The notes under the pieces are model-generated. The model worked only from the letters and a program-made list of their open reading frames with translations. It was not told where the DNA came from and did not search any database. Below are positions 37,839-46,350 of a stretch of 64,000 nucleotides of DNA, piece by piece; position 1 is the first letter of the stretch; each line of letters begins with the position of its first letter. The position numbers were made by a program, and so were the translations under genes. The DNA comes from Intrasporangium chromatireducens Q5-1 (GTDB taxonomy: Bacteria; Actinomycetota; Actinomycetes; Actinomycetales; Dermatophilaceae), in assembly GCF_000576575.1 (NCBI RefSeq), contig NZ_AWQS01000002.1:1-64000 (forward strand), given 5' to 3'.

Positions 37839-38206
37839 CGGCTGCGGCGCCAACCGGCGAGGGCCCGCCAGCCGAGCAGCAGCACGGCGAGCGTGACCGA
37901 CGCGACGATGACGAACGGCCAGGCCGTGCCCTCGCCGGCCGCGCGGCGCAGCACCATGCCGGCGACGAGGGTCGCGAACCAGACGGTCACCCCGGGGCCG
38001 GTCGCGACCGGCCAGCGGCCGCGCATGGCGCGCACGACGAGCCAGCCGACGAGCGTGCCGACGAGGAACGGCCACGCGGTCAGCAGGGCGCCGAGGACGG
38101 GGTTGGCCTCCTGGTGCGAGGCCCGGCCGATGGCGGCGAAGACGATGACGAGGAACAGGTCGAGCAGCAGCCCGACGACCGGTCGGGGAGTGGCGCGTCG
38201 GCTCAT
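37784..38206 (-). CDS. DUF3054 family membrane protein
   Basis: A 140-residue protein with four predicted membrane helices: VGLLLDLFLVIVFAAIGRASH, GALLTAWPFLVGTLVGWLVV, GVTVWFATLVAGMVLRRA and FVIVASVTLAVLLLGWRAL. The layout matches DUF3054, a small integral membrane family of unknown function. Its ATG overlaps the Prs-like gene stop (ATGA), so it is co-translated with it. No charged or polar residues suggest a pore or catalytic site. Confidence 0.8.
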   Translation of the reverse strand: MSRRATPRPVVGLLLDLFLVIVFAAIGRASHQEANPVLGALLTAWPFLVGTLVGWLVVRAMRGRWPVATGPGVTVWFATLVAGMVLRRAAGEGTAWPFVIVASVTLAVLLLGWRALAGWRRSRYAAEPAPRATEPPRGAG

Positions 38207-39201
38207 ACGGTCGTCTCGAACGGCAGCCGCGCCTGCGGTGGGGCGTAGGCGGGGTCGACGCCCTCGAACAGGGACGAGACCGAGCGGCCGTGGTGGATCC
38301 GGCTGATCGCCTCGGCGAACAGCTGCGCGACCGAGATCGTGCGCAGCTCCGGCCAGTCCGCCGGCCGCGGCACCGTGTCGGTGGTGACGACCTCGGTGAC
38401 CCACGGGTGTCCCCGGAGCCGCTCGACGGCCTTGCCGGCGAACAGGCCGTGCGTGCAGACGACCGAGGCACCGGTGGCTCCCTCGTCGCGGAGCCGGTCG
38501 ATGAGCTCGACCATGGAGCCACCGGTCGCGATCTCGTCGTCGAGGATGATCGCCCGGCGACCTCGGACGTCGCCGACGATGGAGTCGATGATGACCCGGT
38601 CGTCGGCCACCCGCTGCTTCGCGCCGGCGGCGACCGGCAGGCCGAGCAGCCGGGCGAACAACGTGGCGACCTTCGCGTTGCCGAGGTCGGGGCTCACGAC
38701 GATCGAGTCACGCAGGTCGGTGCCGCGGAAGTGGTCGGCCAGGACGCCGATCGCCGTCAGGTGGTCGACGGGCATCGAGAAGAAGCCGTGCACCTGCGGT
38801 GCGTGCAACGCCATGGTGAGCACCCGGTCCGCGCCAGCGGTCTTGATGAGGTCGGCGACGAGCCGTCCCCCGAGCGAGATGCGCGAGGCGTCCTTCTTGT
38901 CCGAGCGGGCATAGGCGTAGTGCGGCATGACGACCGTGATCTGTCCGGCGGACGCGCCCCGGGCGGCGTCGATCATGAGGAGCAGCTCCATGAGGTGCTC
39001 CTGCGTCGGGGGGACGAGCGGCTGGATCAGGTAGACGTCCTGCTTGCGGCAGTTCGCCAGCAGCTGCGCCTGGAGGCAGTCGTTGCTGAAGCGCTTGATC
39101 TCGACCGGGGACAGCCGCACCCCGAGGTGGCTGCAGATGCGCCTGGCCAGATCCATGTGAGCCGAACCGCTGAAGACCACGACGTCGTTCACCGCAGGCA
39201 T
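38203..39201 (-). CDS. divergent ribose-phosphate diphosphokinase (PRPP synthetase) paralog
   Basis: A 332-residue member of the PRPP synthetase family. It keeps the general fold (VVMPHYAYARSDKKDASRISLGGRLVADLIKTAGADRVLTMALHAPQVHGFF) and a PRPP loop (ILDDEIATGGSM). Key segments deviate from standard Prs: RFSNDCLQAQ where RFSDGE-type is usual, and DEIATGG instead of D-x-x-D/x-TGG. It may be a low-activity or differently regulated enzyme; a housekeeping prs probably lies elsewhere. It sits on the opposite strand between mpa and dop. Confidence 0.83.
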   Translation of the reverse strand: MPAVNDVVVFSGSAHMDLARRICSHLGVRLSPVEIKRFSNDCLQAQLLANCRKQDVYLIQPLVPPTQEHLMELLLMIDAARGASAGQITVVMPHYAYARSDKKDASRISLGGRLVADLIKTAGADRVLTMALHAPQVHGFFSMPVDHLTAIGVLADHFRGTDLRDSIVVSPDLGNAKVATLFARLLGLPVAAGAKQRVADDRVIIDSIVGDVRGRRAIILDDEIATGGSMVELIDRLRDEGATGASVVCTHGLFAGKAVERLRGHPWVTEVVTTDTVPRPADWPELRTISVAQLFAEAISRIHHGRSVSSLFEGVDPAYAPPQARLPFETTV

Positions 39202-39222
39202 CCTCTCGACGGGGACGGCATG

Positions 39223-39228
39223 ACCCTA
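39223..39228 (-). promoter_or_regulatory. possible -10 element of the Prs-like gene
   Basis: TAGGGT on the minus strand, about 21 nt before the ATG, with GAGAGG between. Confidence 0.4.
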
Positions 39229-39286
39229 CTGGAGCCCGCCGTGTCATGTCTGTGCGGGCGCTGGGGGCCTCGGCGCCTGCTCCGGT

Positions 39287-39292
39287 TATCGT
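39287..39292 (+). promoter_or_regulatory. -10 element of dop, leaderless type
   Basis: TATCGT, 7 nt before the ATG at 39300. Confidence 0.45.
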
Positions 39293-39299
39293 CGTGGCC

Positions 39300-40820
39300 A
39301 TGACGGTTCGTCGCATCATGGGCATCGAGACCGAGTACGGCATCTCCGTGCCGGGCGACCCGCTCGCCAACCCGATGTTCCTGTCCGGGCAGGTGGTCAG
39401 CGTCTACGCCGCGGCCCACGGCATCCGGTCGAACCAGTCGAGCTGGGACTACGCCTACGAGGACCCACTACGCGACGCGCGCGGATGGCAGATGAGCCGT
39501 GCCGACGCCGAGGACAGCCAGCTGACCGACTCCGAGGACCCCAGCCTCGCCAATGTCGTGCTGCCCAACGGGGCCCGCTACTACGTCGACCACGCCCACC
39601 CGGAGTACAGCTCGCCCGAGGTGACGACCCCGCTCGACGCCGTCGTGTGGGACCGGGCCGGCGACGCCATCGCCCTCGAGTCGGTCCGGCTGCTCGCGGA
39701 CCGACCGGACCACCAACAGGTCAACCTGTACAAGAACAACACCGACGGCAAGGGCCAGTCCTACGGTGCGCACGAGAACTACCTCATGCCGCGGCGCACA
39801 CCGTTTCCCGAGATCGTCCGGCACCTCATCCCGTTCTTCGTGACCAGGCAGGTCATCTGCGGTGCCGGCCGCGTCGGGCTCGGCGTCGACTCGAGGACCC
39901 CCGGCTACCAGATCTCGCAACGAGCCGACTTCTTCGAGACGGAGGTCGGGCTCGAGACGACGCTCAAGCGTCCGATCATCAACACCCGGGACGAGCCGCA
40001 CGCGGTCGCGGACCGGTTCCGCCGGTTGCACGTCATCATCGGCGACGCGAACCAGCTCGACGTCGCGACCCTGCTCAAGCTCGGCACGACCTCGCTCGTG
40101 CTCGGCATGATCGAGACCGGACACCTCGACGAGCCCCTGTCCATCCGACGCCCAGTCGGCGCGCTGCAGGCGGTCTCGCACGACCCCTCCCTCACGGCGA
40201 AGCTGGAGCTGCTCGACGGACGCGAGATGACGGCGCTCGACGTGCAGTGGGCCTACCTCGAGGCGGCCCGCACCTGGCTCGACAGCCGGGCCGACGACCC
40301 GACCCCCGAGGCGACCGAGCAGGTCATGTCCCTCTGGGAGGACGTGCTGACCCGGCTCGGCCGCGACGTCATGTCCTGCGCCGCCGATCTCGACTGGGTG
40401 GCCAAGCTCCAGCTACTCGAGGGCTACCGCAACCGGGACGGTCTCGCCTGGGACGACCACCGGCTGGCCGCCATCGACATCCAGTGGGCCGACGTGCGTC
40501 CTGAGAAGGGGCTGGCGCACCGACTGCAGGAGCGCGGACGCACCCGGCGGCTCGTCTCGGCCGAGCAGGTCAAGGCCGCCCAAGCGCTGCCGCCCGAGGA
40601 CACCCGCGCCTGGTTCCGGGGCACGTGCGTGCGTCGGTTCGCCCCCAACATCTTCTCGGCGAGCTGGGACTCGGTCGTCTTCGACGTTCCGGGGCATGCC
40701 AGCCTGCAGCGCGTGCCGATCCTCGAGCCGGAACGCGGCACGCGCGCCCAGGTGGGAGACCTGCTCGACCAGAGCTCCGACGTGCGAGCGCTTCTGGCCG
40801 GACTCGCCGCCCCTGAGTAA
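39300..40820 (+). CDS. dop: Pup deamidase/depupylase Dop
   Basis: A 506-residue carboxylate-amine-ligase-fold enzyme that converts Pup's C-terminal Gln to Glu and removes Pup from substrates. It opens MTVRRIMGIETEYGI (nucleotide/metal Glu), contains the Dop-specific loop around SSWDYAYEDPLRDARGW, and has the catalytic Asp97 in [41 protein letters not shown] is shared with PafA. The loop separates Dop from PafA, which lacks it. Deamidase activity is needed here because the adjacent pup gene ends in Gln. Confidence 0.97.
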   Translation: MTVRRIMGIETEYGISVPGDPLANPMFLSGQVVSVYAAAHGIRSNQSSWDYAYEDPLRDARGWQMSRADAEDSQLTDSEDPSLANVVLPNGARYYVDHAHPEYSSPEVTTPLDAVVWDRAGDAIALESVRLLADRPDHQQVNLYKNNTDGKGQSYGAHENYLMPRRTPFPEIVRHLIPFFVTRQVICGAGRVGLGVDSRTPGYQISQRADFFETEVGLETTLKRPIINTRDEPHAVADRFRRLHVIIGDANQLDVATLLKLGTTSLVLGMIETGHLDEPLSIRRPVGALQAVSHDPSLTAKLELLDGREMTALDVQWAYLEAARTWLDSRADDPTPEATEQVMSLWEDVLTRLGRDVMSCAADLDWVAKLQLLEGYRNRDGLAWDDHRLAAIDIQWADVRPEKGLAHRLQERGRTRRLVSAEQVKAAQALPPEDTRAWFRGTCVRRFAPNIFSASWDSVVFDVPGHASLQRVPILEPERGTRAQVGDLLDQSSDVRALLAGLAAPE

Positions 40821-40937
40821 CCGTTGGTCCACCCTCACCTGCGGGATCAAGATGATGGTCCCGGTAATACTCCTGATCCGTTCTGACACCGAGGCCGATT
40901 CCTGCGAGTCCGCTGATGCCCACTGAGCGCGACGGGT

Positions 40938-40943
40938 TAGGGT
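40938..40943 (+). promoter_or_regulatory. possible pup-prcBA promoter -10
   Basis: TAGGGT in the 159-bp dop-pup gap, with about 36 nt to the pup ATG and a GAGGAGGT ribosome site. An alternative AT-rich hexamer, TAATAC, is at about 40865. Confidence 0.4.
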
Positions 40944-40979
40944 CGAGGTAGTGATTCGCCCCAGTCTGAGGAGGTAGTC

Positions 40980-41186
40980 ATGGCCGCACAGGAGCACGCC
41001 AAGCCACAACGTCGTGAGGACGACCCGGCAGACGCGCCGGAGGCCCCGCCCGCAGCGCCGGCAGGCGCCGCCGTGAAGGAGGGCCTCGGCGACGACATCG
41101 ACTCGGTCCTCGACGAGATCGACGGCGTCCTCGAGTCCAACGCGGAGGAGTTCGTGCGCGGATTCGTCCAGAAGGGCGGCCAGTGA
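40980..41186 (+). CDS. pup: prokaryotic ubiquitin-like protein Pup
   Basis: A 68-residue intrinsically disordered modifier. The C-terminal half ([25 protein letters not shown]) is the conserved Mpa-binding helix and tail. It ends Gly-Gly-Gln, so Dop must deamidate it before PafA can attach it to lysines. The N-terminal half is Pro/Ala-rich and unusually variable. An excellent GAGGAGGT site precedes the ATG. The stop overlaps the prcB start (GTGA), linking modifier and protease expression. Confidence 0.98.
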   Translation: MAAQEHAKPQRREDDPADAPEAPPAAPAGAAVKEGLGDDIDSVLDEIDGVLESNAEEFVRGFVQKGGQ

Positions 41187-42016
41187 GCGGCCGGCCCGAG
41201 CCGCGGGCCCACCGTCTCGACGACGTCTACCTCAGCGCTGGAACCTCGTCCTTCACCGACTTCCTCGCCTCCTACCGCCCGGAGCTGCTTCCCTCCGGGC
41301 GGTCGCTGCCCCCGACGGCGAGCCTGGAGGCGCCACACGGGACGACGATCGTCTCGCTGCTCCATCAGGGTGGCGTCATCATGGCCGGTGACCGCCGGGC
41401 GACGATGGGCAACCTCATCGCGAACCGGGACATGCAGAAGGTTTTCGCTGCCGACGGCTACTCGGCCGTCGGGATCGCGGGCACCGCGGGCCTGGCCGTC
41501 GAGCTCGTTCGGCTCTACCAGGTGGAGCTGGAGCACTACGAGAAGATCGAGGGCATGATCATGTCCCTCGAGGGCAAGGCGAACCGGCTGGCCTCGATGA
41601 TCCGTGGCAACCTCGGCCTCGCGATGCAAGGTCTCGCCGTCGTGCCCGTCTATGCCGGCTACGACCTCGAGACGGACAGCGGCCGGATCTACTCCTACGA
41701 CGTGACCGGTGGGTGCTACACCGAGGGTGGCCACCACAGCACCGGTTCCGGCTCGCTCTTCGCCCGTGGCGCCCTGAAGAAGCTGTGGCGGCCGGGGCTG
41801 TCCGAGGAGCGCGGCATCGAGGTCGCCATCGAGGCGCTCTACGACGCCGCCGACGACGACTCGGCGACCGGCGGCCCCGACCTCGGCCGGCAGATCTGGC
41901 CGAGCGTCGCGGTCGTGGACGCCTCCGGCGTGCGGTTCATCGGTGACGACATCCTGCAGGGCGTCGTCGAGTCGATCGTCGCCGCGCGTCGCGACAACCC
42001 GGGGGGTGCCCGATGA
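41183..42016 (+). CDS. prcB: 20S proteasome beta subunit
   Basis: A 277-residue proprotein. Autocleavage is expected between Gly53 and Thr54 ([11 protein letters not shown]), exposing the catalytic N-terminal threonine; [11 protein letters not shown] supplies conserved Asp and Arg residues and [11 protein letters not shown] follows. It forms the inner rings of the core particle with PrcA. A GTG start overlaps pup, and the end overlaps prcA (ATGA), so pup-prcB-prcA are translationally coupled. Confidence 0.98.
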   Translation: MSGRPEPRAHRLDDVYLSAGTSSFTDFLASYRPELLPSGRSLPPTASLEAPHGTTIVSLLHQGGVIMAGDRRATMGNLIANRDMQKVFAADGYSAVGIAGTAGLAVELVRLYQVELEHYEKIEGMIMSLEGKANRLASMIRGNLGLAMQGLAVVPVYAGYDLETDSGRIYSYDVTGGCYTEGGHHSTGSGSLFARGALKKLWRPGLSEERGIEVAIEALYDAADDDSATGGPDLGRQIWPSVAVVDASGVRFIGDDILQGVVESIVAARRDNPGGAR

Positions 42017-42810
42017 GCATGCCGTTCTACGTTCCGCCCGAGCAGATCATGAAGGACCGGGCGGACTTTGCGCGCAAGGGCATTGCCCGGGGCCGGTCCG
42101 TCGTCGTGCTGGGCTATGACAAGGGCATCGCCTTCGTCGCGGAGAACCCGTCCAGCGCGCTGCACAAGGTGTCCGAGATCTATGACCGGATCGCCTTCGC
42201 GGCGGTCGGTCGCTACAACGAGTTCGAGAGCCTTCGGGTTGCCGGCATCCGCTACGCGGACGTCCGGGGCTACTCCTACGACCGCACCGACGTCACCGCG
42301 CGGGCCCTGGCCAACACGTATGCCCAGACCCTCGGCGCCATCTTCGTCCAGGAGAGCAAGCCGTTCGAGATCGAGATCGTCGTTGCCGAGGTGGGGCAGC
42401 GGCCCGAGGACGACCAGATCTTCCGGCTCACCTATGACGGGTCGGTCGCCGACGAGCGCGGCTACGTCGCGATGGGGGGCGCGAGCGACCAGGCCGAGGA
42501 GCACCTGGCGGCGAACTGGCGTCCCGGTCTCTCCCTCGCCGAGGCGCTCCGGGTCGCCGTGAACGTCCTGGGTGCGGCACCGAACGGGGACGGCGGCGAG
42601 CGTCGTGACCTGACAGCGGACCAGCTCGAAGTGGCGGTGCTCGACCGGGAGCGCCCACGGCGCAGCTTCCGGCGCATCCAGGGCGCCCTGCTCGAACGGC
42701 TGCTCAACACCTCCGACCCGACGAGCCAGGCCCCGTCCACCGACGAGCGGCACCCCGGGCATCCCGAGGTCCTGACCGGCGAGGACGACCCCCTGGCCGG
42801 GCCGGTCTGA
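42013..42810 (+). CDS. prcA: 20S proteasome alpha subunit
   Basis: A 265-residue alpha-ring subunit that gates the core and receives the C-terminal tail of Mpa. The N-terminus [27 protein letters not shown] is the conserved gating and H0 region. It lacks a catalytic threonine, as expected. A Pro/Ser-rich C-terminal tail extends past about residue 235. A strong terminator follows 25 bp after the stop, closing the pup-prcBA unit. Confidence 0.97.
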   Translation: MSMPFYVPPEQIMKDRADFARKGIARGRSVVVLGYDKGIAFVAENPSSALHKVSEIYDRIAFAAVGRYNEFESLRVAGIRYADVRGYSYDRTDVTARALANTYAQTLGAIFVQESKPFEIEIVVAEVGQRPEDDQIFRLTYDGSVADERGYVAMGGASDQAEEHLAANWRPGLSLAEALRVAVNVLGAAPNGDGGERRDLTADQLEVAVLDRERPRRSFRRIQGALLERLLNTSDPTSQAPSTDERHPGHPEVLTGEDDPLAGPV

Positions 42811-42834
42811 GACCCTCCCGATCCGGACGACAGC

Positions 42835-42864
42835 AGGAGCGGGCCCCCGTCGGGGCCCGCTCCT
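42835..42864. terminator. terminator after prcA
   Basis: A perfect 13-bp stem (AGGAGCGGGCCCC with GGGGCCCGCTCCT) and a CGTC loop, between convergent prcA and the DivIVA-like gene; it could serve both. Confidence 0.85.
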
Positions 42865-42886
42865 GTTGGCTGTGGCGAACGCGTCG

Positions 42887-44221
42887 TCAGCGCTGGTTGG
42901 CCGAGGCCTTGGACCCGGTCTGCCGGGCCTTGCCCTCACCCTGCTGCGGTTGCTCCTGCTGACCACCCTTGCCGGCTGGCTTCTCCTCCGCGGCGGCCGG
43001 ACCAGGACGCTGCTGGCCGGCGGGCTGGGCGCCTCCGCCGTCCTGACCGGCGCGCTGCGGCCGAGAGCCCTGGGGCGTAGAGCCCTGCTGTCCGGAGCCC
43101 TGCTGTCCGGAGCCCTGCTGTCCGGAAGCCTGCTGGCCAGGACCAGGCTGGCCCGAGCCCTGCGGACGAGCGCCCTCCTGCCCGGAGGCCGGCTGAGCTG
43201 CACCCGGCCGGCCACCCTGCGGTGCCTGCCGCGCCTGCTGGCCCTGTGCCGGTCCGCCGGGCGCGCCCGACCCCCGCTGCTGCTGGGGCGCCGGCGTCTC
43301 CTCCGGGACGATGCCCGTGCCGAGCGAGGCGAGCATCTGTCGCAGGTTGGTCAGCTGGGCACTGATGCTGTCGCGCTGGGCCATCGCGGCCGCGAGCTCG
43401 CGGTCGCTCTCCTCACGCACCCGGGAGGCGTGGTCGCGGGCCTCGGAGACGATCTCGTCGGCCTCGGCCTGGGCCTTCTCGAGCAGCGCCTTCGCCCGGT
43501 GGCGGGCCTCGGTCGTCTCGTGCTCCGAGCGGGCCGCGAGCTGCTTGGCGCGCTCGGCGATCTCGATGAGGGCCGCCTCCTCGGTCTCCCGGCGAGCGGC
43601 GAACTCCTGCGCCGCGCGCTCACGACGCTCGGCCAGGCTCGTCTCGAGCTCCGCCGTCGCCGACGACGCCTTGGCCCGCTGGGCCTCGTACTCTGCCGCC
43701 GCCTCCTGGCGGTGGGCCGCGGCGACGCCCTGTGCCTCGACGACGACCTGCTGGGCCTCACGCTGGGCCTGGGCGATGATCCGGGCCGCGTCCTCGTCCG
43801 CCCGGGCGCGAGCCTCAGCCGCATAGGCGGTCGTCGAGGCCTTCAGCTCGGTCGCGGCCTTCGTCGCCCGCTCCCGCAGGGCGTCGGCGTCCGCCTGGGC
43901 CTTGCTGCGCAGCTCGGCCGCCTCGGTCTCGGCGAGGGCCAGCATCTTGCCGATGCGCTCACCGAAGTCGGTGTAGCTGGGTGCCGCAGAGGCCACGGAC
44001 GCGGAGCGCTTGAGCTCGACCATGGTGCGGGCCTGCTGCGACAGCTGGGTGCGTAGGTCGGCGAGGGCGGCGTTGAGGCGGGTCAGCTCGACGCTGCGCT
44101 CCGATGCGTCCTTCTTCGCCGCGGTGAGGGTGCGGTTCTGCGCCTCGATGAACTCGTCCACCTCCGCGGGCTCGTATCCGCGCCGGGACAACTTGAAGCT
44201 GGGTCTGTCGATCATGGCCAT
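42887..44221 (-). CDS. DivIVA-domain coiled-coil protein with Gln/Gly-rich tail
   Basis: A 444-residue protein in three parts. Residues 1-60 resemble the DivIVA/Wag31 N-terminal membrane-curvature domain (SFKLSRRGYEPAEVDEFIEAQNR). A long Ala/Glu/Arg-rich coiled coil runs to about residue 290. A disordered tail to the C-terminus is rich in Gly, Gln, Pro and Ser, with tandem SGQQG units. It probably acts as a polar or cell-wall-associated scaffold; it is not the main wag31, which normally sits by ftsZ. Starts at 44221 (MAM) and 44215 (MID) are both possible. Confidence 0.8.
   Translation of the reverse strand: MAMIDRPSFKLSRRGYEPAEVDEFIEAQNRTLTAAKKDASERSVELTRLNAALADLRTQLSQQARTMVELKRSASVASAAPSYTDFGERIGKMLALAETEAAELRSKAQADADALRERATKAATELKASTTAYAAEARARADEDAARIIAQAQREAQQVVVEAQGVAAAHRQEAAAEYEAQRAKASSATAELETSLAERRERAAQEFAARRETEEAALIEIAERAKQLAARSEHETTEARHRAKALLEKAQAEADEIVSEARDHASRVREESDRELAAAMAQRDSISAQLTNLRQMLASLGTGIVPEETPAPQQQRGSGAPGGPAQGQQARQAPQGGRPGAAQPASGQEGARPQGSGQPGPGQQASGQQGSGQQGSGQQGSTPQGSRPQRAGQDGGGAQPAGQQRPGPAAAEEKPAGKGGQQEQPQQGEGKARQTGSKASANQR
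43081..43140 (-). repeat. 15-bp tandem repeat in the DivIVA-like gene
   Basis: The unit AGCCCTGCTGTCCGG (plus strand) occurs about three times plus a degenerate fourth, encoding repeats of Ser-Gly-Gln-Gln-Gly. Such arrays can change copy number by slippage in frame. Confidence 0.85.
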
Positions 44222-44267
44222 CCAATGAGCAGGGGTGAGAGGGAGCGGCCGGCAGGCCGCCCCGGCC

Positions 44268-44273
44268 ATTGTG
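44268..44273 (-). promoter_or_regulatory. extended -10 of the DivIVA-like gene
   Basis: CACAAT on the minus strand after TGC, inside the 16-mer TGCCACAATGGCCGGG that also precedes the DUF5703 gene. About 46 nt before the start codon. Confidence 0.4.
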
Positions 44274-44315
44274 GCAAAGATCGGCGGCCCCGTCGCAGGA
44301 GGTCAGGACAGCGTC

Positions 44316-44355
44316 AGGTAGGCCGCTCAGCGGGCTCACGCTGAGCGGCATACCT
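44316..44355 (-). terminator. long hairpin terminator of the ABC importer operon, built from 13-mers
   Basis: Seventeen-nt arms with one mismatch and a 6-nt loop. The right arm contains an exact dispersed 13-mer (44341-44353) and the left arm a one-mismatch copy. It lies 27 bp past the last permease gene. Confidence 0.75.
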
Positions 44356-44382
44356 CCTGCTGTGGCGCGGGGTGCGAGCGCC

Positions 44383-45342
44383 TCAGTGCAGGCGCACGCG
44401 GGGGTCGAGAACGGCGTAGAACGCGTCGACGACGATGTTTGCGACGACGACGGCCGCCGAGGCGAACAGGACGATCCCGATGATGACCGGAAGGTCCTGC
44501 TGGTTGATCGCGTCGATCGCCGTCTTGCCCAGCCCGGGCAGGCTGAAGACGGTCTCCGTCACGACGACACCGCCGAGGAGCGAGCCGACGTCGATGCCGA
44601 ACTGGGTCACGATCGGCGTCAGGGCAGCCCGCAGGGCGTGGCGCAGCACGACCCGCCGCTCACCGACGCCCTTGGAGCGGGCGGTGCGGACGTAGTCCTC
44701 CCCGAGGACGTCGAGCATCGACGCCCGGGTGAGGCGCGTGTAGGTCGCGGCCGAGACGAGGGCGAGGGTGAACCACGGCAGGACCATGTGGATGAACCAG
44801 TCGTAGAGCCCACCGGTGAACGGCGCGTAGCCACCCGCGGGGAACACCGCCGATCCCGCCAGCGTCAGCCGGAAGTAGAGGAAGTAGAGCAGCAGCAGCC
44901 CGAGCAGGAACGTCGGCATCGAGTAGAAGAACAGCGCGAAGGCGGTCATCCCCCGGTCGACGAAGGAGCGGGGCCGGATCGCCGAGACGACGCCGTTGAA
45001 GACACCGAGCACGAGCCAGATGATCGCCCCGGGGATCACGACCGACAGGGTGATCGGCAGCGCGCCCGCGATCAGGTCCGTGACCGGCACCCCGTGGTAG
45101 TAGTCGAAGCCGAGGTCGCCCCGCACGGCCTTGCCGACGAAGTCGAGGTACTGCTTCCACACCGGCTGGTCGAGACCCAGCCGGTGCGAGATGAGCGCGA
45201 CGACGTCGGGCGTGGCCTGGCGCCCGGCGAGGGTGCGGGCCACGTTGTTGGGGGCGATGAAGAACAGGGCGAACACCGCGACGGTGATCAGCCACATGAC
45301 GAGGACACCGAGCGCGAGCCGGCGCACGAGGAATCGCAGCAT
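44383..45342 (-). CDS. peptide-type ABC transporter permease (DppB-like)
   Basis: A 319-residue inner-membrane permease of the DppB/OppB type. It begins MLRFLVRRLALGVLVMWLITVAVFALF, has six helices and carries the EAA-like loop VRTARSKGVGERRVVLRHALRAAL that contacts the ATPases. Followed by LPVIIGIVLFASAAVVVANIVVDAFYAVLDPR, typical of the family. It is the last gene of the five-gene importer operon. Substrate is likely a peptide but nickel or sugars are possible for this fold. Confidence 0.9.
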   Translation of the reverse strand: MLRFLVRRLALGVLVMWLITVAVFALFFIAPNNVARTLAGRQATPDVVALISHRLGLDQPVWKQYLDFVGKAVRGDLGFDYYHGVPVTDLIAGALPITLSVVIPGAIIWLVLGVFNGVVSAIRPRSFVDRGMTAFALFFYSMPTFLLGLLLLYFLYFRLTLAGSAVFPAGGYAPFTGGLYDWFIHMVLPWFTLALVSAATYTRLTRASMLDVLGEDYVRTARSKGVGERRVVLRHALRAALTPIVTQFGIDVGSLLGGVVVTETVFSLPGLGKTAIDAINQQDLPVIIGIVLFASAAVVVANIVVDAFYAVLDPRVRLH

Positions 45343-45352
45343 GGTCCAGCTC

Positions 45353-46345
45353 CTATCCGGCGAACATTCGGTCGCTGCGCGGGTCGAACGCGTCCCGCAC
45401 GCCGTCACCGAAGAGGTTGAAGGCCAAGGTCGTGATGAGCAGCGCTGCGCCGGGGAACACGACGAACCACCACGCGACGGTGTAGTAGTTCTGCGACTCG
45501 CTGATCATCCCGCCCCAGTCGGCAGTGGGCGGGGGCAAGCCCAGGCCGAGGAAGGACAGCGTCGCCTCGACGACGATGACCACGGGAATCAGCAGCGACG
45601 CGTAGACGATGACCGGCGCGAGCACGTTCGGCAGGATGTCGACGAACATGATCCGGGAGTTCGTCGCGCCGAGCGAGCGTGCGGCCTCGACGAACTCGCG
45701 CTCCCGGAGCGAGAGCACCTGCCCCCGCACGATCCTCGCGACGGACGCCCAGCTGAAGAAGCCGATGACGAGGATGGTCACGAGCAGGCTCGGACCGGTG
45801 ATCGACACGAGCGCGACCGCGACGAGGAGGAACGGCACGGACAGGATGACGTCGACGAGGCGGGCCAGGATCGTGTCGACGATCCCGCCGAGGAAGCCCG
45901 CGGCGAGGCCGACGATGACGCCGATGACGACCGTCAGGGCCGTGGCGACCACTCCGACGAGGAGCGAGATCCGGGCACCGTAGGCGATCCGCACGAAGAT
46001 GTCGCGACCCAGGTCGTCGGTCCCGAGCCAGAAGGTGCTGTTGGGGCCGATCGGCAGGCCGTCCGGGCTGAGCCCGGCCTGGCGGTACTGCTCGTTGACC
46101 GGGTGCCCCGTGATGGTCGTCGCGAGCGGTGCGAAGACCGCCCCGAGGATGACGAGCACGATGACCCCGAGCGAGATCATCGCGACCTTGTCCCGTCGCA
46201 GCCGTTGCCAGGCGAGCAACCAGGGGCTGCGCCCCTCGATCCGCTTCTCGGCGACCGGCTCGGTGGTCGTCGGTTGTCCCTCTCCGGTGAGGACGGACTC
46301 TGTCTCCTCCGTGCGCGGGCTCTCGCCGGGCATCGAGTTGGCCAT
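45353..46345 (-). CDS. peptide-type ABC transporter permease (DppC-like)
   Basis: A 330-residue DppC/OppC-type permease. An Asp/Glu/Thr-rich N-terminal tail precedes WQRLRRDKVAMISLGVIVLVILGAVF. FWLGTDDLGRDIFVRIAYGARISL and the EAA loop EFVEAARSLGATNSRIMFVDILPN are diagnostic, as is the C-terminal SFLGLGLPPPTADWGGMI. It forms the heterodimeric channel with the downstream permease, whose gene begins 10 bp further on. Confidence 0.91.
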   Translation of the reverse strand: MANSMPGESPRTEETESVLTGEGQPTTTEPVAEKRIEGRSPWLLAWQRLRRDKVAMISLGVIVLVILGAVFAPLATTITGHPVNEQYRQAGLSPDGLPIGPNSTFWLGTDDLGRDIFVRIAYGARISLLVGVVATALTVVIGVIVGLAAGFLGGIVDTILARLVDVILSVPFLLVAVALVSITGPSLLVTILVIGFFSWASVARIVRGQVLSLREREFVEAARSLGATNSRIMFVDILPNVLAPVIVYASLLIPVVIVVEATLSFLGLGLPPPTADWGGMISESQNYYTVAWWFVVFPGAALLITTLAFNLFGDGVRDAFDPRSDRMFAG

Positions 46346-46350
46346 CGTCG

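Noticed and set aside
43021-43200. Tandem repeats considered as a CRISPR array
   Set aside because: Units are 15 bp, contiguous without spacers, and encode SGQQG repeats in frame within the DivIVA-like gene.
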